Assembly: GCA_035566435.1 (NCBI GenBank)
Contig: DATMRF010000104.1
Coordinates: 1 to 57,755, forward strand
Length of the DNA: 57,755 bases
Source of the DNA: DATMRF01 sp035566435
Lineage (GTDB): Bacteria > Verrucomicrobiota > Verrucomicrobiia > Limisphaerales > UBA8199
Direction of reading: 5' to 3'
A program made the translations under genes and the position numbers. The notes under the pieces were generated by a model that saw only the letters and a list, made by a program, of their open reading frames with translations, was not told the DNA's origin and did not search any database. Of the stretch, positions 7,571-15,559 are shown one piece after another. Numbering within the stretch: position 1 is the first letter of the stretch; every line of letters starts with the position of its first letter.

Positions 7571-7604
7571 CTTCATCTTGCCTTAAGGTGGAGTCTGTCA
7601 GGCT
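7571..7604 (+). promoter_or_regulatory. predicted operator D (autoregulatory): CTTCA-N6-CTTAAGG
   Basis: On the plus strand CTTCA (7571-7575) and CTTAAGG (7582-7588) are again 11 bp apart, upstream of the response-regulator gene. The hexamer at the equivalent -10 position (CAGGCT, 7599-7604) is poor, so the promoter would depend on an activator or use another -10. The copy suggests that the two-component system controls itself. Confidence 0.55.
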
Positions 7605-7661
7605 CGCGAATTGCGTTGATTCCAGCGGTCATTCGGATCATCTAGAGAAAAGAAAAAGCAA

Positions 7662-8318
7662 ATGAGAGTGCTGATAGTCGAAGATGAACCCGACCTGCTC
7701 GCCAGCCTGTTGAAAGCGGTGCGCGAGGACGGCTATGCCGCCGACGGCGCTGGCGATGGCGAGGACGGCTTGTACAAGGCCGAAAGCTACGACTACGACG
7801 CGGTGGTTCTCGACATCATGCTTCCTGTGATTGATGGCTGGGAACTGCTGCGCCGCCTGCGGAAACAGAAGAAAACCCCCGTCCTGATGCTCACCGCCCG
7901 TGACGCGGTCCGCGACCGGGTGCGGGGGTTGGACACCGGCGCGGATGACTACCTGGTCAAGCCCTTCGACCTCGATGAACTGCTGGCGCGGTTGCGCGCG
8001 CTCATTCGCCGCTCGGCCAGCCAGGCGGAGTCGCGCCTGCAAATCGGCGAGGTGTGCATCGACGTCCCCGCCCGGGCGGTATCGCTTCGTGGCGAGCCGG
8101 TCATATTGACGGCCCGCGAATACTCCCTGCTGGAATTCCTTGCTCTGCATCGCGGCAAGGTCGTGACGCGGACAATGCTGTACGAGCACCTTTTTGACGA
8201 GAACGAAAGCACGCTTTCCAACCTGCTCGACGTGCACGTCTCGAACCTGCGCAAGAAACTCGGCCACGAATTCATCACCACCCGGCGCGGCCACGGCTAC
8301 TGCATCGATGCTGTTTAA
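7662..8318 (+). CDS. OmpR-family response regulator (CusR/CopR-like)
   Basis: 218 residues. The receiver domain (1-115) has the acidic pair in IVEDEPDL, the phospho-acceptor Asp in VVLDIMLPVIDGWELL (about residue 51), the switch Thr in LMLTARD and the conserved Lys in DYLVKPFDLDELLARL. A winged-helix DNA-binding domain (about 125-218) follows, with LTAREYSLLEFLALHRGKVVTR and the recognition helix VHVSNLRKKLG. It is translationally coupled to the sensor kinase (11-bp overlap). Four direct-repeat sites with OmpR-like 11-bp spacing lie in its own and three neighbouring promoters and are the obvious candidate targets. Confidence 0.95.
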   Translation: MRVLIVEDEPDLLASLLKAVREDGYAADGAGDGEDGLYKAESYDYDAVVLDIMLPVIDGWELLRRLRKQKKTPVLMLTARDAVRDRVRGLDTGADDYLVKPFDLDELLARLRALIRRSASQAESRLQIGEVCIDVPARAVSLRGEPVILTAREYSLLEFLALHRGKVVTRTMLYEHLFDENESTLSNLLDVHVSNLRKKLGHEFITTRRGHGYCIDAV

Positions 8319-9858
8319 CTCCATCCGTTGGCGCCTGCAAGCCTGGCACGGGCTCATCCTGGTGAGCGTCCTCGCCGGGTTCGGCCTGACGGCCTATCAT
8401 GTGGCGCGGGACAACCAGTTGCGACGGATCGACCAGGAGCTGGAACAGCGTGTCGGTGCGTTGTTTCGTCCCCAGCCGCCCGAGCGCCCGCCGGAGCGTC
8501 CGCCCGAGCCGCCGCCAGACCAGCCCCGGATGGACCGCCGGTTCGACCCCGCCCAGATTCTCATCCGGATGCGCAGGGCAATCGACCAAACCAGTTCCCT
8601 TGATGGCGCTCAAACCAATACCTTTTATTACGTCCTGTGGCAGGGCGATGGCACGCTCGTGACGCGCTCACCAGGCGCGCCAATGGACTTGCCGCTTCCT
8701 GAACATGCCTATTCGCCGCCCGGCCAGGGGCCGCCACCGTTTGGCGAGCCTCGCAAGGACGGCCCGCCCGGGCGCGGTCCTGGTCCCGGAATGCCCGCGG
8801 CCCGCACCCGCGGTGAGTTCCGCGAGGTTTTCCATTTCCTGCCGCACGGCGAATGTGTGCTGGTCGGCCGCAGCATGGCGCCGGACCTGGCCTCGATGCG
8901 TCGTCTTATGGTCTGGCTTACGGCTGCCGGCACCGCGGTGCTGTTGTTGGGCTTGGCCGGGGGCTGGTGGCTGGCGACGCGGGCGATTCGACCGATCGAG
9001 GACATCAGCGCCACCGCAACAAAAATCGCCGCCGGTGATCTTTCCCAGCGGATCAGCACCACGGGCACCGAAAACGAACTGGGCCGCCTGGCCGCGGTTC
9101 TAAATTCGACTTTTGCGCGCCTCGAAGCCGCCTTTGCCCACCAGGCGCGGTTTACCTCCGACGCCTCTCACGAGTTGCGCACGCCAGTGTCAGTGATCCT
9201 GACCCAAACCCAGGCAGCGCTCACGCGTGAGCGCAGCGCTGCCGAATACCGCGAAGCGCTCGAGGCTTGCCAGCGTGCCGCCCAACGCATGCGCAAGCTG
9301 ACCGAGTCCCTCCTCGAACTGGCTCGATTGGACGCCGGGCAGGAGGCCTTCAAGCGCGAGAGCTTTGATCTGGGCCACGTCGCCGCCGAGTCTGCCGAGC
9401 TCGTCCGACCGTTGGCGGCGGAGCGCGGGCTTCAGGTCTCCTGCGAGGTCGGTTCGCTGCATTGCCTTGGCGACGCCGACCACATCGGCCAGGTCGTGAC
9501 CAACCTGCTGACGAACGCCGTCCACTTTAACCGGCCCGGAGGCGAAGTTCGCATTTCGACGCGCGCGGAAAACGGCGCCGCTTTGCTGACCGTCCATGAC
9601 ACGGGCCAAGGCATCCCGGCCGAGGACCTGCCGCACATTTTCGAGAGGTTTTACCGCGTGGATAAGTCCCGTTCAGGGCGTCAGGGCCACACTGGCCTCG
9701 GCCTGGCGATTTCCAGAGCCATTGCGGACGCCCACGGCGGCACGCTCGAGGTTTCCAGCCAGGCCGGCGTGGGCAGCTCATTCACGCTGCGGCTGCCCTT
9801 GGACGCCACCCAAGACGCCGTGACCACTAAGCCGGATCTATTCAGTCGAAATCCTTAA
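8308..9858 (+). CDS. sensor histidine kinase with Pro-rich periplasmic domain
   Basis: 516 residues from ATG 8308, chosen because it overlaps the regulator stop and starts just before the first membrane helix (residues about 11-30). The periplasmic region (about 31-200) holds two Pro-rich tracts (PPERPPERPPEPPPDQP and a later PPGQGPPPFGEP). The second membrane helix (about 205-230) leads into HAMP (RPIEDIS...GDLSQRI). HisKA follows with the phospho-acceptor His in FTSDASHELRTPVS. The ATPase domain has an N box (NLLTNAVHFN), DTGQGIP and GHTGLGLAI. The Gly/Pro-rich sensor resembles in composition the envelope proteins whose promoters share the operator, so it may sense their state; that is inference. 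Confidence 0.94.
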   Translation: MLFNSIRWRLQAWHGLILVSVLAGFGLTAYHVARDNQLRRIDQELEQRVGALFRPQPPERPPERPPEPPPDQPRMDRRFDPAQILIRMRRAIDQTSSLDGAQTNTFYYVLWQGDGTLVTRSPGAPMDLPLPEHAYSPPGQGPPPFGEPRKDGPPGRGPGPGMPAARTRGEFREVFHFLPHGECVLVGRSMAPDLASMRRLMVWLTAAGTAVLLLGLAGGWWLATRAIRPIEDISATATKIAAGDLSQRISTTGTENELGRLAAVLNSTFARLEAAFAHQARFTSDASHELRTPVSVILTQTQAALTRERSAAEYREALEACQRAAQRMRKLTESLLELARLDAGQEAFKRESFDLGHVAAESAELVRPLAAERGLQVSCEVGSLHCLGDADHIGQVVTNLLTNAVHFNRPGGEVRISTRAENGAALLTVHDTGQGIPAEDLPHIFERFYRVDKSRSGRQGHTGLGLAISRAIADAHGGTLEVSSQAGVGSSFTLRLPLDATQDAVTTKPDLFSRNP

Positions 9859-10227
9859 CGCAAAGTGCCGTTCGACACCCAAATCCAGTTGGCTTGGTTG
9901 CGGCTTTGCCGCGCTGGGTCTTTGCCTTAAACTCTGCCGCCCCCTAACGGATCTTGGCATTACCCACATCTTCCTGAGCATGGGATGAGTTTCCCTTCTT
10001 GGCCGCCCAAATCCGCAGGAAAATGCCCGTAATTCGCTGCCATCTCTGCGCCGCGGAGCGGCAGCTTGATGGTAGCCGTGGGCCTCGGCCCACGGTGGGT
10101 GCCAAGCCATTGCACAACGCGTCGCGTAGCGACGCCTGAGCGAACCGGCAAATCATTGAAGATGAATAGTTTAGGCCATCAGCAGAGCTTACAAACCCCT
10201 GCAAGAGTTGTGGGTAATGACAAGCCC

Positions 10228-10277
10228 TAACGGATAACGGATAACGGATAACGGATAACGGATAACGGATAACGGAT
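10228..10277. repeat. heptanucleotide tandem array (TAACGGA)7
   Basis: Seven perfect head-to-tail copies of a 7-bp unit TAACGGA. Shorter runs of the same unit lie at about 10323-10348, 10432-10445 and 10491-10506, so the array looks as if it was copied in pieces along the spacer. Confidence 0.95.
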
Positions 10278-10570
10278 CGCACCACCGATCCGTCAGAAAA
10301 GGAAGAATTCTACCGTCCCACCCTAACGGATGACGGATCGACCTAACGGATAACGGATCGCACAAGCGCGCGCTCTAGCAAAGGAACACCCTGCCCGCCA
10401 ACCGCTTGCGCCAACCTGACGGATAATCCTAACGGATAACGGATCGCACCAACGATCCGTCAGAAAAAGAAATATTCCCCGCGCCCGCTCTAACGGATAA
10501 CGGATCGTGCTACGCTCCCGCGTCGCCATCGTGGTAGGGCGCGCTGTCCCAGCGCGCCGCTCCGCCCCCT

Positions 10571-10980
10571 GTCAACTGTCAACTTTCCAAAGTTGACAAC
10601 TTCACCCCGTGTCAACTTTCAAAACCGCCCAAATCCTCGGTAAAACCGGGGTGCCACCCATTTTTTGTCAACTGTCAACTTTCGCATTCCCAGTCGCCCC
10701 GCGAAAAGAAAAAACTCCATCACTCTCCCACCCCGGACCTGTCAACTGTCAACTTTCCAAAGTTGACAACTCCACCTTTTGTCAACTTTCAAAACTGCCA
10801 AAATCCTCAGTAAAACCGGGCTGCCACCCACTTTTTGTCAACTGTCAACTGTCAACTTTCGCATTCCCACTCGGCCCGCGAAAAGAAAAACTCCATCACT
10901 CCACCACCCCGGACCTGTCAACTGTCAACTTTCCAAAGTTGACAACTTCACCCTCTGTCAATTCTCCAAAGTTGACAAAA
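10571..10980. repeat. ~171-176 bp tandem repeat, about 2.3 copies, with internal GTCAACT heptamers
   Basis: Copies begin at 10571, 10741 and 10917 (the third partial). Each starts with GTCAACTGTCAACTTTCC and an inverted AAAGTTGACAAC, so the start can fold back on itself. It continues through AAATCCTC-GTAAAACCGGG, GCCACCCA and CGCGAAAAGAAAAA to CCCCGGACCT. The internal GTCAACT runs have a 7-bp unit, two in copy 1 and three in copy 2, which accounts for most of the length difference. Confidence 0.9.
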
Positions 10981-10990
10981 TCGCCCTTCT

Positions 10991-11050
10991 CAACCGCGAC
11001 TAACCGCGGCCAACCGCGGCCAACCGCGGCCAACCGCGACTAACCTCGAC
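10991..11050. repeat. decanucleotide tandem array, six units of CAACCGCGGC type
   Basis: Six contiguous 10-bp units with small variations (CAACCGCGAC, TAACCGCGGC, CAACCGCGGC three times in variants, TAACCTCGAC). Confidence 0.9.
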
Positions 11051-11175
11051 TTAAATTCCCCCAGCGACCCTGTCGGCGACCAAGCCGACCAATCCCGCGT
11101 AGTCCTGACCAATCCCGACCAATCCGCAGTTGGATAATCTTTTTCCCAGGCCCGAGTTCAAAGTTCAGCCCACTC

Positions 11176-11370
11176 CGATATCAGCTAAAATGTCAGTTAT
11201 TACCACCAAATCCCCGCTAATCACAGCTACTACCGCGTAATACCACTTCCCGCATTTTGACTCGAACTGGTATTCGCTCTCCGCACCCAGCCCGAATATC
11301 ACCTTTTCGTGCCTTCTTGTGGCCATTCCGTCCTCATCCGTGTCATCCGTGCCATCCGTGGTTCAACCCT
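11176..11370 (-). repeat. dispersed mosaic repeat, inverted copy of 57.03-57.44 kb
   Basis: Read on the minus strand this holds GTTGAACCACGGATG...ACACGGATGA-GACGGA-TGGCCAC (11368-11310). It is followed by CAGTTCG and a long exact match containing AAAATGCGGGAAGTGG and TATTACGCGGTAGTAGCTG (about 11260-11224), and later GATATCGG. All these blocks recur in the same order on the plus strand at 57026-57440, there with a 220-bp longer gap. Confidence 0.85.
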
Positions 11371-11438
11371 GCGGCCTCTGCCTGGGGCACAGCACTCCCA
11401 CGCAACGCCCCCTTCCACCTTTTTCCACCTCGGGCTCC

Positions 11439-11488
11439 CATCTGCAGCCATGTGCAGCCATCTGCACCGGTCTGCACGTATCTGCACC
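11439..11488. repeat. decanucleotide tandem array, five units of CATCTGCAGC type
   Basis: Five contiguous 10-bp units (CATCTGCAGC, CATGTGCAGC, CATCTGCACC, GGTCTGCACG, TATCTGCACC). No gene overlaps it. Confidence 0.85.
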
Positions 11489-11804
11489 CCCCTTTCCGCT
11501 GCCATCAAGTCATTCATTGCGCCTCTGCCCCTTGGCGCCGCTAGGGAAAAATTAGAACCAACATGTCGGTCGCAACGACAAAAGGATGTTGGCGTCCAAG
11601 CGGTTGCGAAGCCTCTTTTTCCCAGCCAAGCCTGGGAAAAAGCGTGTAGTGCAATTCCTAGAAATGACGCAATTTGAGCAACAGTTTTCGAGTCGTAAGC
11701 CTTTGATTTCTCTGCGGTCATCGCGGCTCTGCGGTTTTTCTGCTCTGTCGATTTGGTTGCGGCTCCGGTGCGCGGCGCCTTGGCGCTGAATTCTGTTTGA
11801 ATGG

Positions 11805-12806
11805 TTACGGCCAGACAGACGGCGTGAACCGCGGCAGGGTCAGGTCAGTCATCAACAAGAGCCCAGGCGGGGCGCTGAAAATGCGCGCGGCCGTGTTGAC
11901 CAATGCCGCTACAGTTGCCTGGTCGCCGGCCGTGCCAGCTTTCATCAGGAGCTCAAGCCGCGGGTCGCCTTCGATTTGGATCGCGTCGTGCGGGTCTGGC
12001 GCGTCCAGGTACATCTTGAGGTCGAGCGTCAGGCGTGTCTTCCCGTTGACGCGCGCTTCGGCCCGTTGATGCAGACCGCAGGTCTGGCCCTTCCGAACCT
12101 GGAGGTATGGCGTGCGGATGTTGCGCCGTGCGACCACTGCGTCGCCGGATTCGACGACTCGCTCCGTTTTCCAACCTAGACCGTGCGCGAGCAGGGCCAG
12201 CGATTCTTTCAGCCCGGCATGTCCGGCCTGGCCGGCGCGCAGCAGGCGTCGAAATTCGCGCGGCGGCAGACCGCTGCCGATTTTACGCTGGAGCGGCTGG
12301 CGCCGGGTCGAAGCGTTGACCACTCGTTGCACGTGAACGGCGCGCACCTCCCGGCTCACTCCGCTCAGGCACAGGGGCAGGACATCCATGACGAAGCCCG
12401 GATTCACGCCGGTCGCGACGACGCGCGCCCCGGTTTTGCGGCAGAGCCGGTCGAGCCTGGAGGCCAATTCGGGTTCGCGCAGTTGCGGAAACAAGAGCTC
12501 CTCGCAGGAGGAGACCACGCTGATGCCCCGTTGCGCGAGGGGTTCGATTTGCTCAAAGGCGGTTTTCAACTTTGACACGGCCGTATGAAAAATCAGGTCC
12601 GGTTGCCGGGGTAGCTCGGCCAGGGAACGATAGACCCGACGGCCGCGGAAAGTGTCGCGGCCGGTCAGGTCTGCCAAATCCCGGCCGGCTTTTTCCGGGG
12701 CGATGTCGATGGCGCCCACGATTTCGGCCCAGGGTTTGGTGGAGGCCAACTTCAACGTCTCCAGCCCGATGGGTCCCAGTCCGAACTGCGCGATTTTAAT
12801 TTGCAT
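11805..12806 (-). CDS. dihydrodipicolinate-reductase-like NAD(P)-dependent dehydrogenase
   Basis: 333 residues from ATG 12806 (M-Q-I-K-I-A-Q-F-G-L-G-P-I-G). The start follows from the Rossmann glycine motif GLGPIG at residues 9-14; a longer frame to 12854 adds only a non-conserved leader. Later segments (LIFHTAVSKLKTAFEQIEPL, VVSSCEELLFP and GVNPGFVMDVLPL) match the DapB-like N-domain and the substrate region of the 2,4-diaminopentanoate dehydrogenase/DapB superfamily. The C-terminal domain ends with an Asp/Glu-rich D-P-H-D-A-I-Q-I-E-G strand. It probably acts in amino-acid metabolism, but a true DapB is usually about 250 residues, so the substrate is uncertain. Confidence 0.8.
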   Translation of the reverse strand: MQIKIAQFGLGPIGLETLKLASTKPWAEIVGAIDIAPEKAGRDLADLTGRDTFRGRRVYRSLAELPRQPDLIFHTAVSKLKTAFEQIEPLAQRGISVVSSCEELLFPQLREPELASRLDRLCRKTGARVVATGVNPGFVMDVLPLCLSGVSREVRAVHVQRVVNASTRRQPLQRKIGSGLPPREFRRLLRAGQAGHAGLKESLALLAHGLGWKTERVVESGDAVVARRNIRTPYLQVRKGQTCGLHQRAEARVNGKTRLTLDLKMYLDAPDPHDAIQIEGDPRLELLMKAGTAGDQATVAALVNTAARIFSAPPGLLLMTDLTLPRFTPSVWP

Positions 12807-12953
12807 AACTGTCAGATGGACGTGAGGAATAATGAATGGCTGGCCGCTTGACAATGAAAAGAAGGACGATGGAACCGGCGGAGTTGACTTGACCGGATGG
12901 GTTTCCGCGGCGAAGGTTGCTCTGAAGGCGAGAGCCGATAAAAGTTTGGATTT

Positions 12954-13664
12954 ATGAAAACCTCAATTAAGCGTGCAGGCTTACTACTGACTCTGGGCGC
13001 GCTGTCGTGCCTGGCAATCCCGGCTCTGTTCGCGGCCGACACGATTTCCGGCACCGTTGCCGCTGTTGCGCCGCCTCAACCGGCGGTTGCGGCCGAAGCA
13101 CCGGCTGCCACTCCCGCGGCACCGGCAAAACTGCCATACGGGGTCGAGGACGTGCTCAAACTCAGCCGGGCCCAAATCAGCGAGGACATCATCCTCAATT
13201 ACGTCCAAAACTCCGGCACCAGCTATAATCTTGGCGCGCAGGACGTCATTTACCTGCGGAACCAGGGAGTGTCCGACCGCGTGGTCAACGCGATGCTCGG
13301 CCAGCGCCAACGCGCGGCTGATGCGGCGGCGGCACAGGTCGTGGCGCAACCTGCTGTCAACGCTGCCGCGCCTTCTGCCGCGGCGGCCCCGGCGCCAACC
13401 TACCAGGAACCGGTTGCCGGCGACACCCAGGCCGCGCCGGTCTATGCGCCTCTTACGCCGGCGGCATCGAGCGTTTATGTGATCCCTTACCCGGCGGCAA
13501 CCGCGGCGTATTACGGGTACTATCCGTCTTATCCCTGTTACGCCGGGGCGTACTACGGCGGTTATTGCGGGCCAGCAGTCTCCGTTGGCTTCCGGTTCGG
13601 TGGCGGCTGGGGTTGCTTCGGCGGCCGTGGTTTTCGTGGCGGTCATTTCGGCCATCATCGCTGA
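12954..13664 (+). CDS. exported protein, Ala/Pro-rich with Gly/Tyr-rich tail
   Basis: 236 residues. A clear signal peptide (MKTSIKRAGLLLTLGALSCL...ALFAAD) precedes an Ala/Pro linker. Then comes a compact helical motif (about residues 60-115: YGVEDVLKLSRAQISEDIIL, L-R-N-Q-G-V-S-D-R-V-V-N-A-M-L), another Ala/Pro-rich linker, and a tail dense in Tyr, Gly and His ending GGHFGHHR. The middle block looks like a small conserved domain with two helix pairs. The tail could bind metal or associate with the cell wall. I do not recognise a function. It is transcribed away from the DapB-like gene and followed by a strong hairpin at 13684. Confidence 0.75.
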   Translation: MKTSIKRAGLLLTLGALSCLAIPALFAADTISGTVAAVAPPQPAVAAEAPAATPAAPAKLPYGVEDVLKLSRAQISEDIILNYVQNSGTSYNLGAQDVIYLRNQGVSDRVVNAMLGQRQRAADAAAAQVVAQPAVNAAAPSAAAAPAPTYQEPVAGDTQAAPVYAPLTPAASSVYVIPYPAATAAYYGYYPSYPCYAGAYYGGYCGPAVSVGFRFGGGWGCFGGRGFRGGHFGHHR

Positions 13665-13683
13665 CCCGGACATTTTATACCTG

Positions 13684-13720
13684 CCCTGGCGGGGCGCCTG
13701 CATGGCGCCGGTTTCCAGGG
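13684..13720 (+). terminator. stable hairpin after the exported protein gene
   Basis: CCCTGG (13684-13689) pairs with CCAGGG (13715-13720), and an inner GGCGCC pairs with its own repeat around a TGCAT loop. No T-tract follows, so it is either a factor-assisted terminator or an RNA-stabilising hairpin. Confidence 0.4.
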
Positions 13721-13955
13721 TCCGGACCGCCTAACTGGTCATGGGCTGAGAGCGGGGGCGCTTTGGCGGAGGCATCTGCCATAAGCCATTTAGGCTGAAA
13801 TGCTGGGGCCAAAAAAGGGGAAAGAATAGGCAATTCCGGTGTGGCGGCGCGAGCCGTTTTGAGGTGATCCTATCCCAGCTCGGGGCGCGCTCGAGAGAGT
13901 CTTGTCTGTTGTTTGCACTGCGTGCTCCGGGCCTTACTTTAACCCAAAACGAATT

Positions 13956-14702
13956 ATGGGAACGAAGCGCGAGCGAGAGGCCTGGTTAAAAGGCGCAACT
14001 GCGGTGTGCGAGGCGCCGCCAAAACCCAGGAATTTGCCCCGGCGGCTCGTCTTGCTCGGCGCGCCTGGCGTGGGCAAAGGCACGCAGGCTGAATTGCTCT
14101 GCACTAGCCTCGGCGCATGTCACCTCTCGACGGGCGATATTTTCCGCGCTGCCAAATCCCTTGAGGTTTGCGACCGCACTCCCGCCTTGACCTCCGCCCT
14201 CGATTACATGCGGCGTGGCGAGCTGGTGCCCGATGAAACCGTCCTGGCGCTCGTCGCCGAGCGGGTTGGTTGCCTCCGTTGCGAGGGCGGGTTTCTGCTG
14301 GATGGCTTCCCCCGCACCGTCGCGCAAGCCGAGGCGTTGGACAAATTGCTGAAAGGTCAAAAGCTTAGGCTGGATGCCGTGCTAAGCTACGAGCTGCCGC
14401 TCGACCAAATCGTCTCCCGCTTGAGCGGAAGGCGCACGTGCCTCGGCTGCAAAGCCGTCTTCCACGTTGAAGCCCGACCTCCTCGGCTCGAAGGAATCTG
14501 CGACCATTGCGGGGGCAACCTCTATCAGCGCGAGGACGATCGTCCCGAATCGGTGCGCGTCCGAATGGAAGCCTACGAGAAGAGCACGGCCCCGCTTGCG
14601 GAGTTCTATCGCCGCCGGAAGCTCCTGGTGCCCGTGGTGGCTGAGGGCTCGCCCGAGGAAATCTTTGAGCGTTCGCTGCACGCCCTGGAAGTCAGGCGGT
14701 AG
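13956..14702 (+). CDS. adk: adenylate kinase
   Basis: 248 residues from ATG 13956, chosen over an upstream TTG (13902). It catalyses AMP + ATP to 2 ADP in the cytoplasm. Motifs in order: P-loop GAPGVGKGTQ (about 36-45), STGDIFR (AMP binding), GELVPDE, GGFLLDGFPRTVAQAE, and R-L-S-G-R-R-T at the start of the LID. The LID carries a four-Cys zinc site (CLGC...CDHC), as in Gram-positive and many environmental enzymes. REDDRPESVRVRMEAY supplies the catalytic arginines. The N-terminal extension of about 28 basic residues before the first strand is longer than usual. Confidence 0.95.
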   Translation: MGTKREREAWLKGATAVCEAPPKPRNLPRRLVLLGAPGVGKGTQAELLCTSLGACHLSTGDIFRAAKSLEVCDRTPALTSALDYMRRGELVPDETVLALVAERVGCLRCEGGFLLDGFPRTVAQAEALDKLLKGQKLRLDAVLSYELPLDQIVSRLSGRRTCLGCKAVFHVEARPPRLEGICDHCGGNLYQREDDRPESVRVRMEAYEKSTAPLAEFYRRRKLLVPVVAEGSPEEIFERSLHALEVRR

Positions 14703-14907
14703 TTGGCTGGTCCGCAGGGCAGCAGCAAGGCGGCAGGGGCGGACGATTCCGATTGTGCGTCTGACCGCAACCAGAAACGGCACGATGGCAGTCAAACACC
14801 CATTCCCTGACCAGGCCGGCCCGCCAATCCCACAAGTTCTGCTTGCGCTGCCGGATTTGTCCCTTGCCTTAATACCGCCTTCAGCGTAGGACGTGCGCAG
14901 GGCAAGC

Positions 14908-15453
14908 ATGCTGGTGATGACGATTATCGGGCAGGACCGGCCGGGGCTGGTGGACGCTGTTGCCGCCATCGTAGGCGAGCACGGCGGCAACTGGCTGGAG
15001 AGTCGCATGTCGCGGCTGGGCGGCCAGTTCGCCGGCATTCTGCGAGTCGAAGTGCCCGCAGGACAGGAACCGCAACTCGTGTCGGCGTTGAACCAGCTTG
15101 AAGCCAGTGGCCTGACCATCGTTGTGGCCCCTGACCCGTCGGTAACGGCTCCGGGTCCGGTTTGCCTGCGCTTGCTCGAAATCATCGGCCAGGATCGGCC
15201 CGGCATCGTCCGCCAGATCTCACGCGTCCTCGCTCATTCCGGCGTGAACATTGAAGAGCTTCACACCGAATGCGGCAGCGCCGCCATGACCGGCGAAGCC
15301 CTTTTCAAGGCGCGGGCCACGTTACGCCTGCCGGCAGCCTGCGATATCGCCCTGCTTCGCCAGGAGCTCGAAAAGATCGCCGCGGATTTAATCGTGGACG
15401 TTTCGCTTGCTGACGTTGACGCGCCGCGGCCGCACTCCTTTGGTGGGGCGTGA
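14908..15453 (+). CDS. tandem-ACT-domain protein, GcvR-like
   Basis: 181 residues from ATG 14908; a GTG five codons upstream is possible. Two ACT domains are visible: MTIIGQDRPGLVDAVAAIVGEHGGNW at the start and LEIIGQDRPGIVRQISRVLAH after about residue 90. Each has the β-hydrophobic-G-x-DRPG-(L/I)-V signature of small-molecule-binding ACT folds. The layout matches glycine-cleavage-repressor (GcvR)-type proteins, which bind an amino acid and modulate a regulator. No DNA-binding domain is present. It lies in a plus-strand run between adk and hisB. Confidence 0.85.
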   Translation: MLVMTIIGQDRPGLVDAVAAIVGEHGGNWLESRMSRLGGQFAGILRVEVPAGQEPQLVSALNQLEASGLTIVVAPDPSVTAPGPVCLRLLEIIGQDRPGIVRQISRVLAHSGVNIEELHTECGSAAMTGEALFKARATLRLPAACDIALLRQELEKIAADLIVDVSLADVDAPRPHSFGGA

Positions 15454-15559
15454 TAGACCCGAGCTTCGGGCTCATCTCATTCTCTTGCGCCGCGCCCGCC
15501 CCGCCCCCGGTTCCTTTGGCTTTGTCATTCGCACGAGGCTCTGGTTAAATGGCGGAAAC

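Larger units (their letters stand above)
9859..11804. repeat. gene-free mosaic repeat block
   Basis: No credible gene is seen here. From left to right it holds a reduced GCAAAG inverted repeat (9856-9935), and a perfect hairpin CCGTGGGCC-TC-GGCCCACGG (10076-10095). Next are heptamer runs of TAACGGA, twice followed by a CGGATCG-CACCA-NCGATCCG hairpin and GTCAGAAAA (about 10273-10308 and 10439-10475). The ~171-bp tandem repeats, decamer arrays at 10991-11050 and 11439-11488, the mosaic segment shared with 57.0-57.4 kb, and an 11-bp-stem hairpin CTTTTTCCCAG/CTGGGAAAAAG (11615-11642) complete the block. Confidence 0.7.

Noticed and set aside
10228..10277. Telomere-like or replication-origin iteron array
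   Set aside because: The heptamers resemble neither DnaA boxes nor iterons next to a rep gene, and other heptamer sequences occur at unrelated sites.
10571..10980. CRISPR array
   Set aside because: The repeat unit is about 171 bp, without unique spacers of even length and without cas genes; the short GTCAACT units are contiguous.
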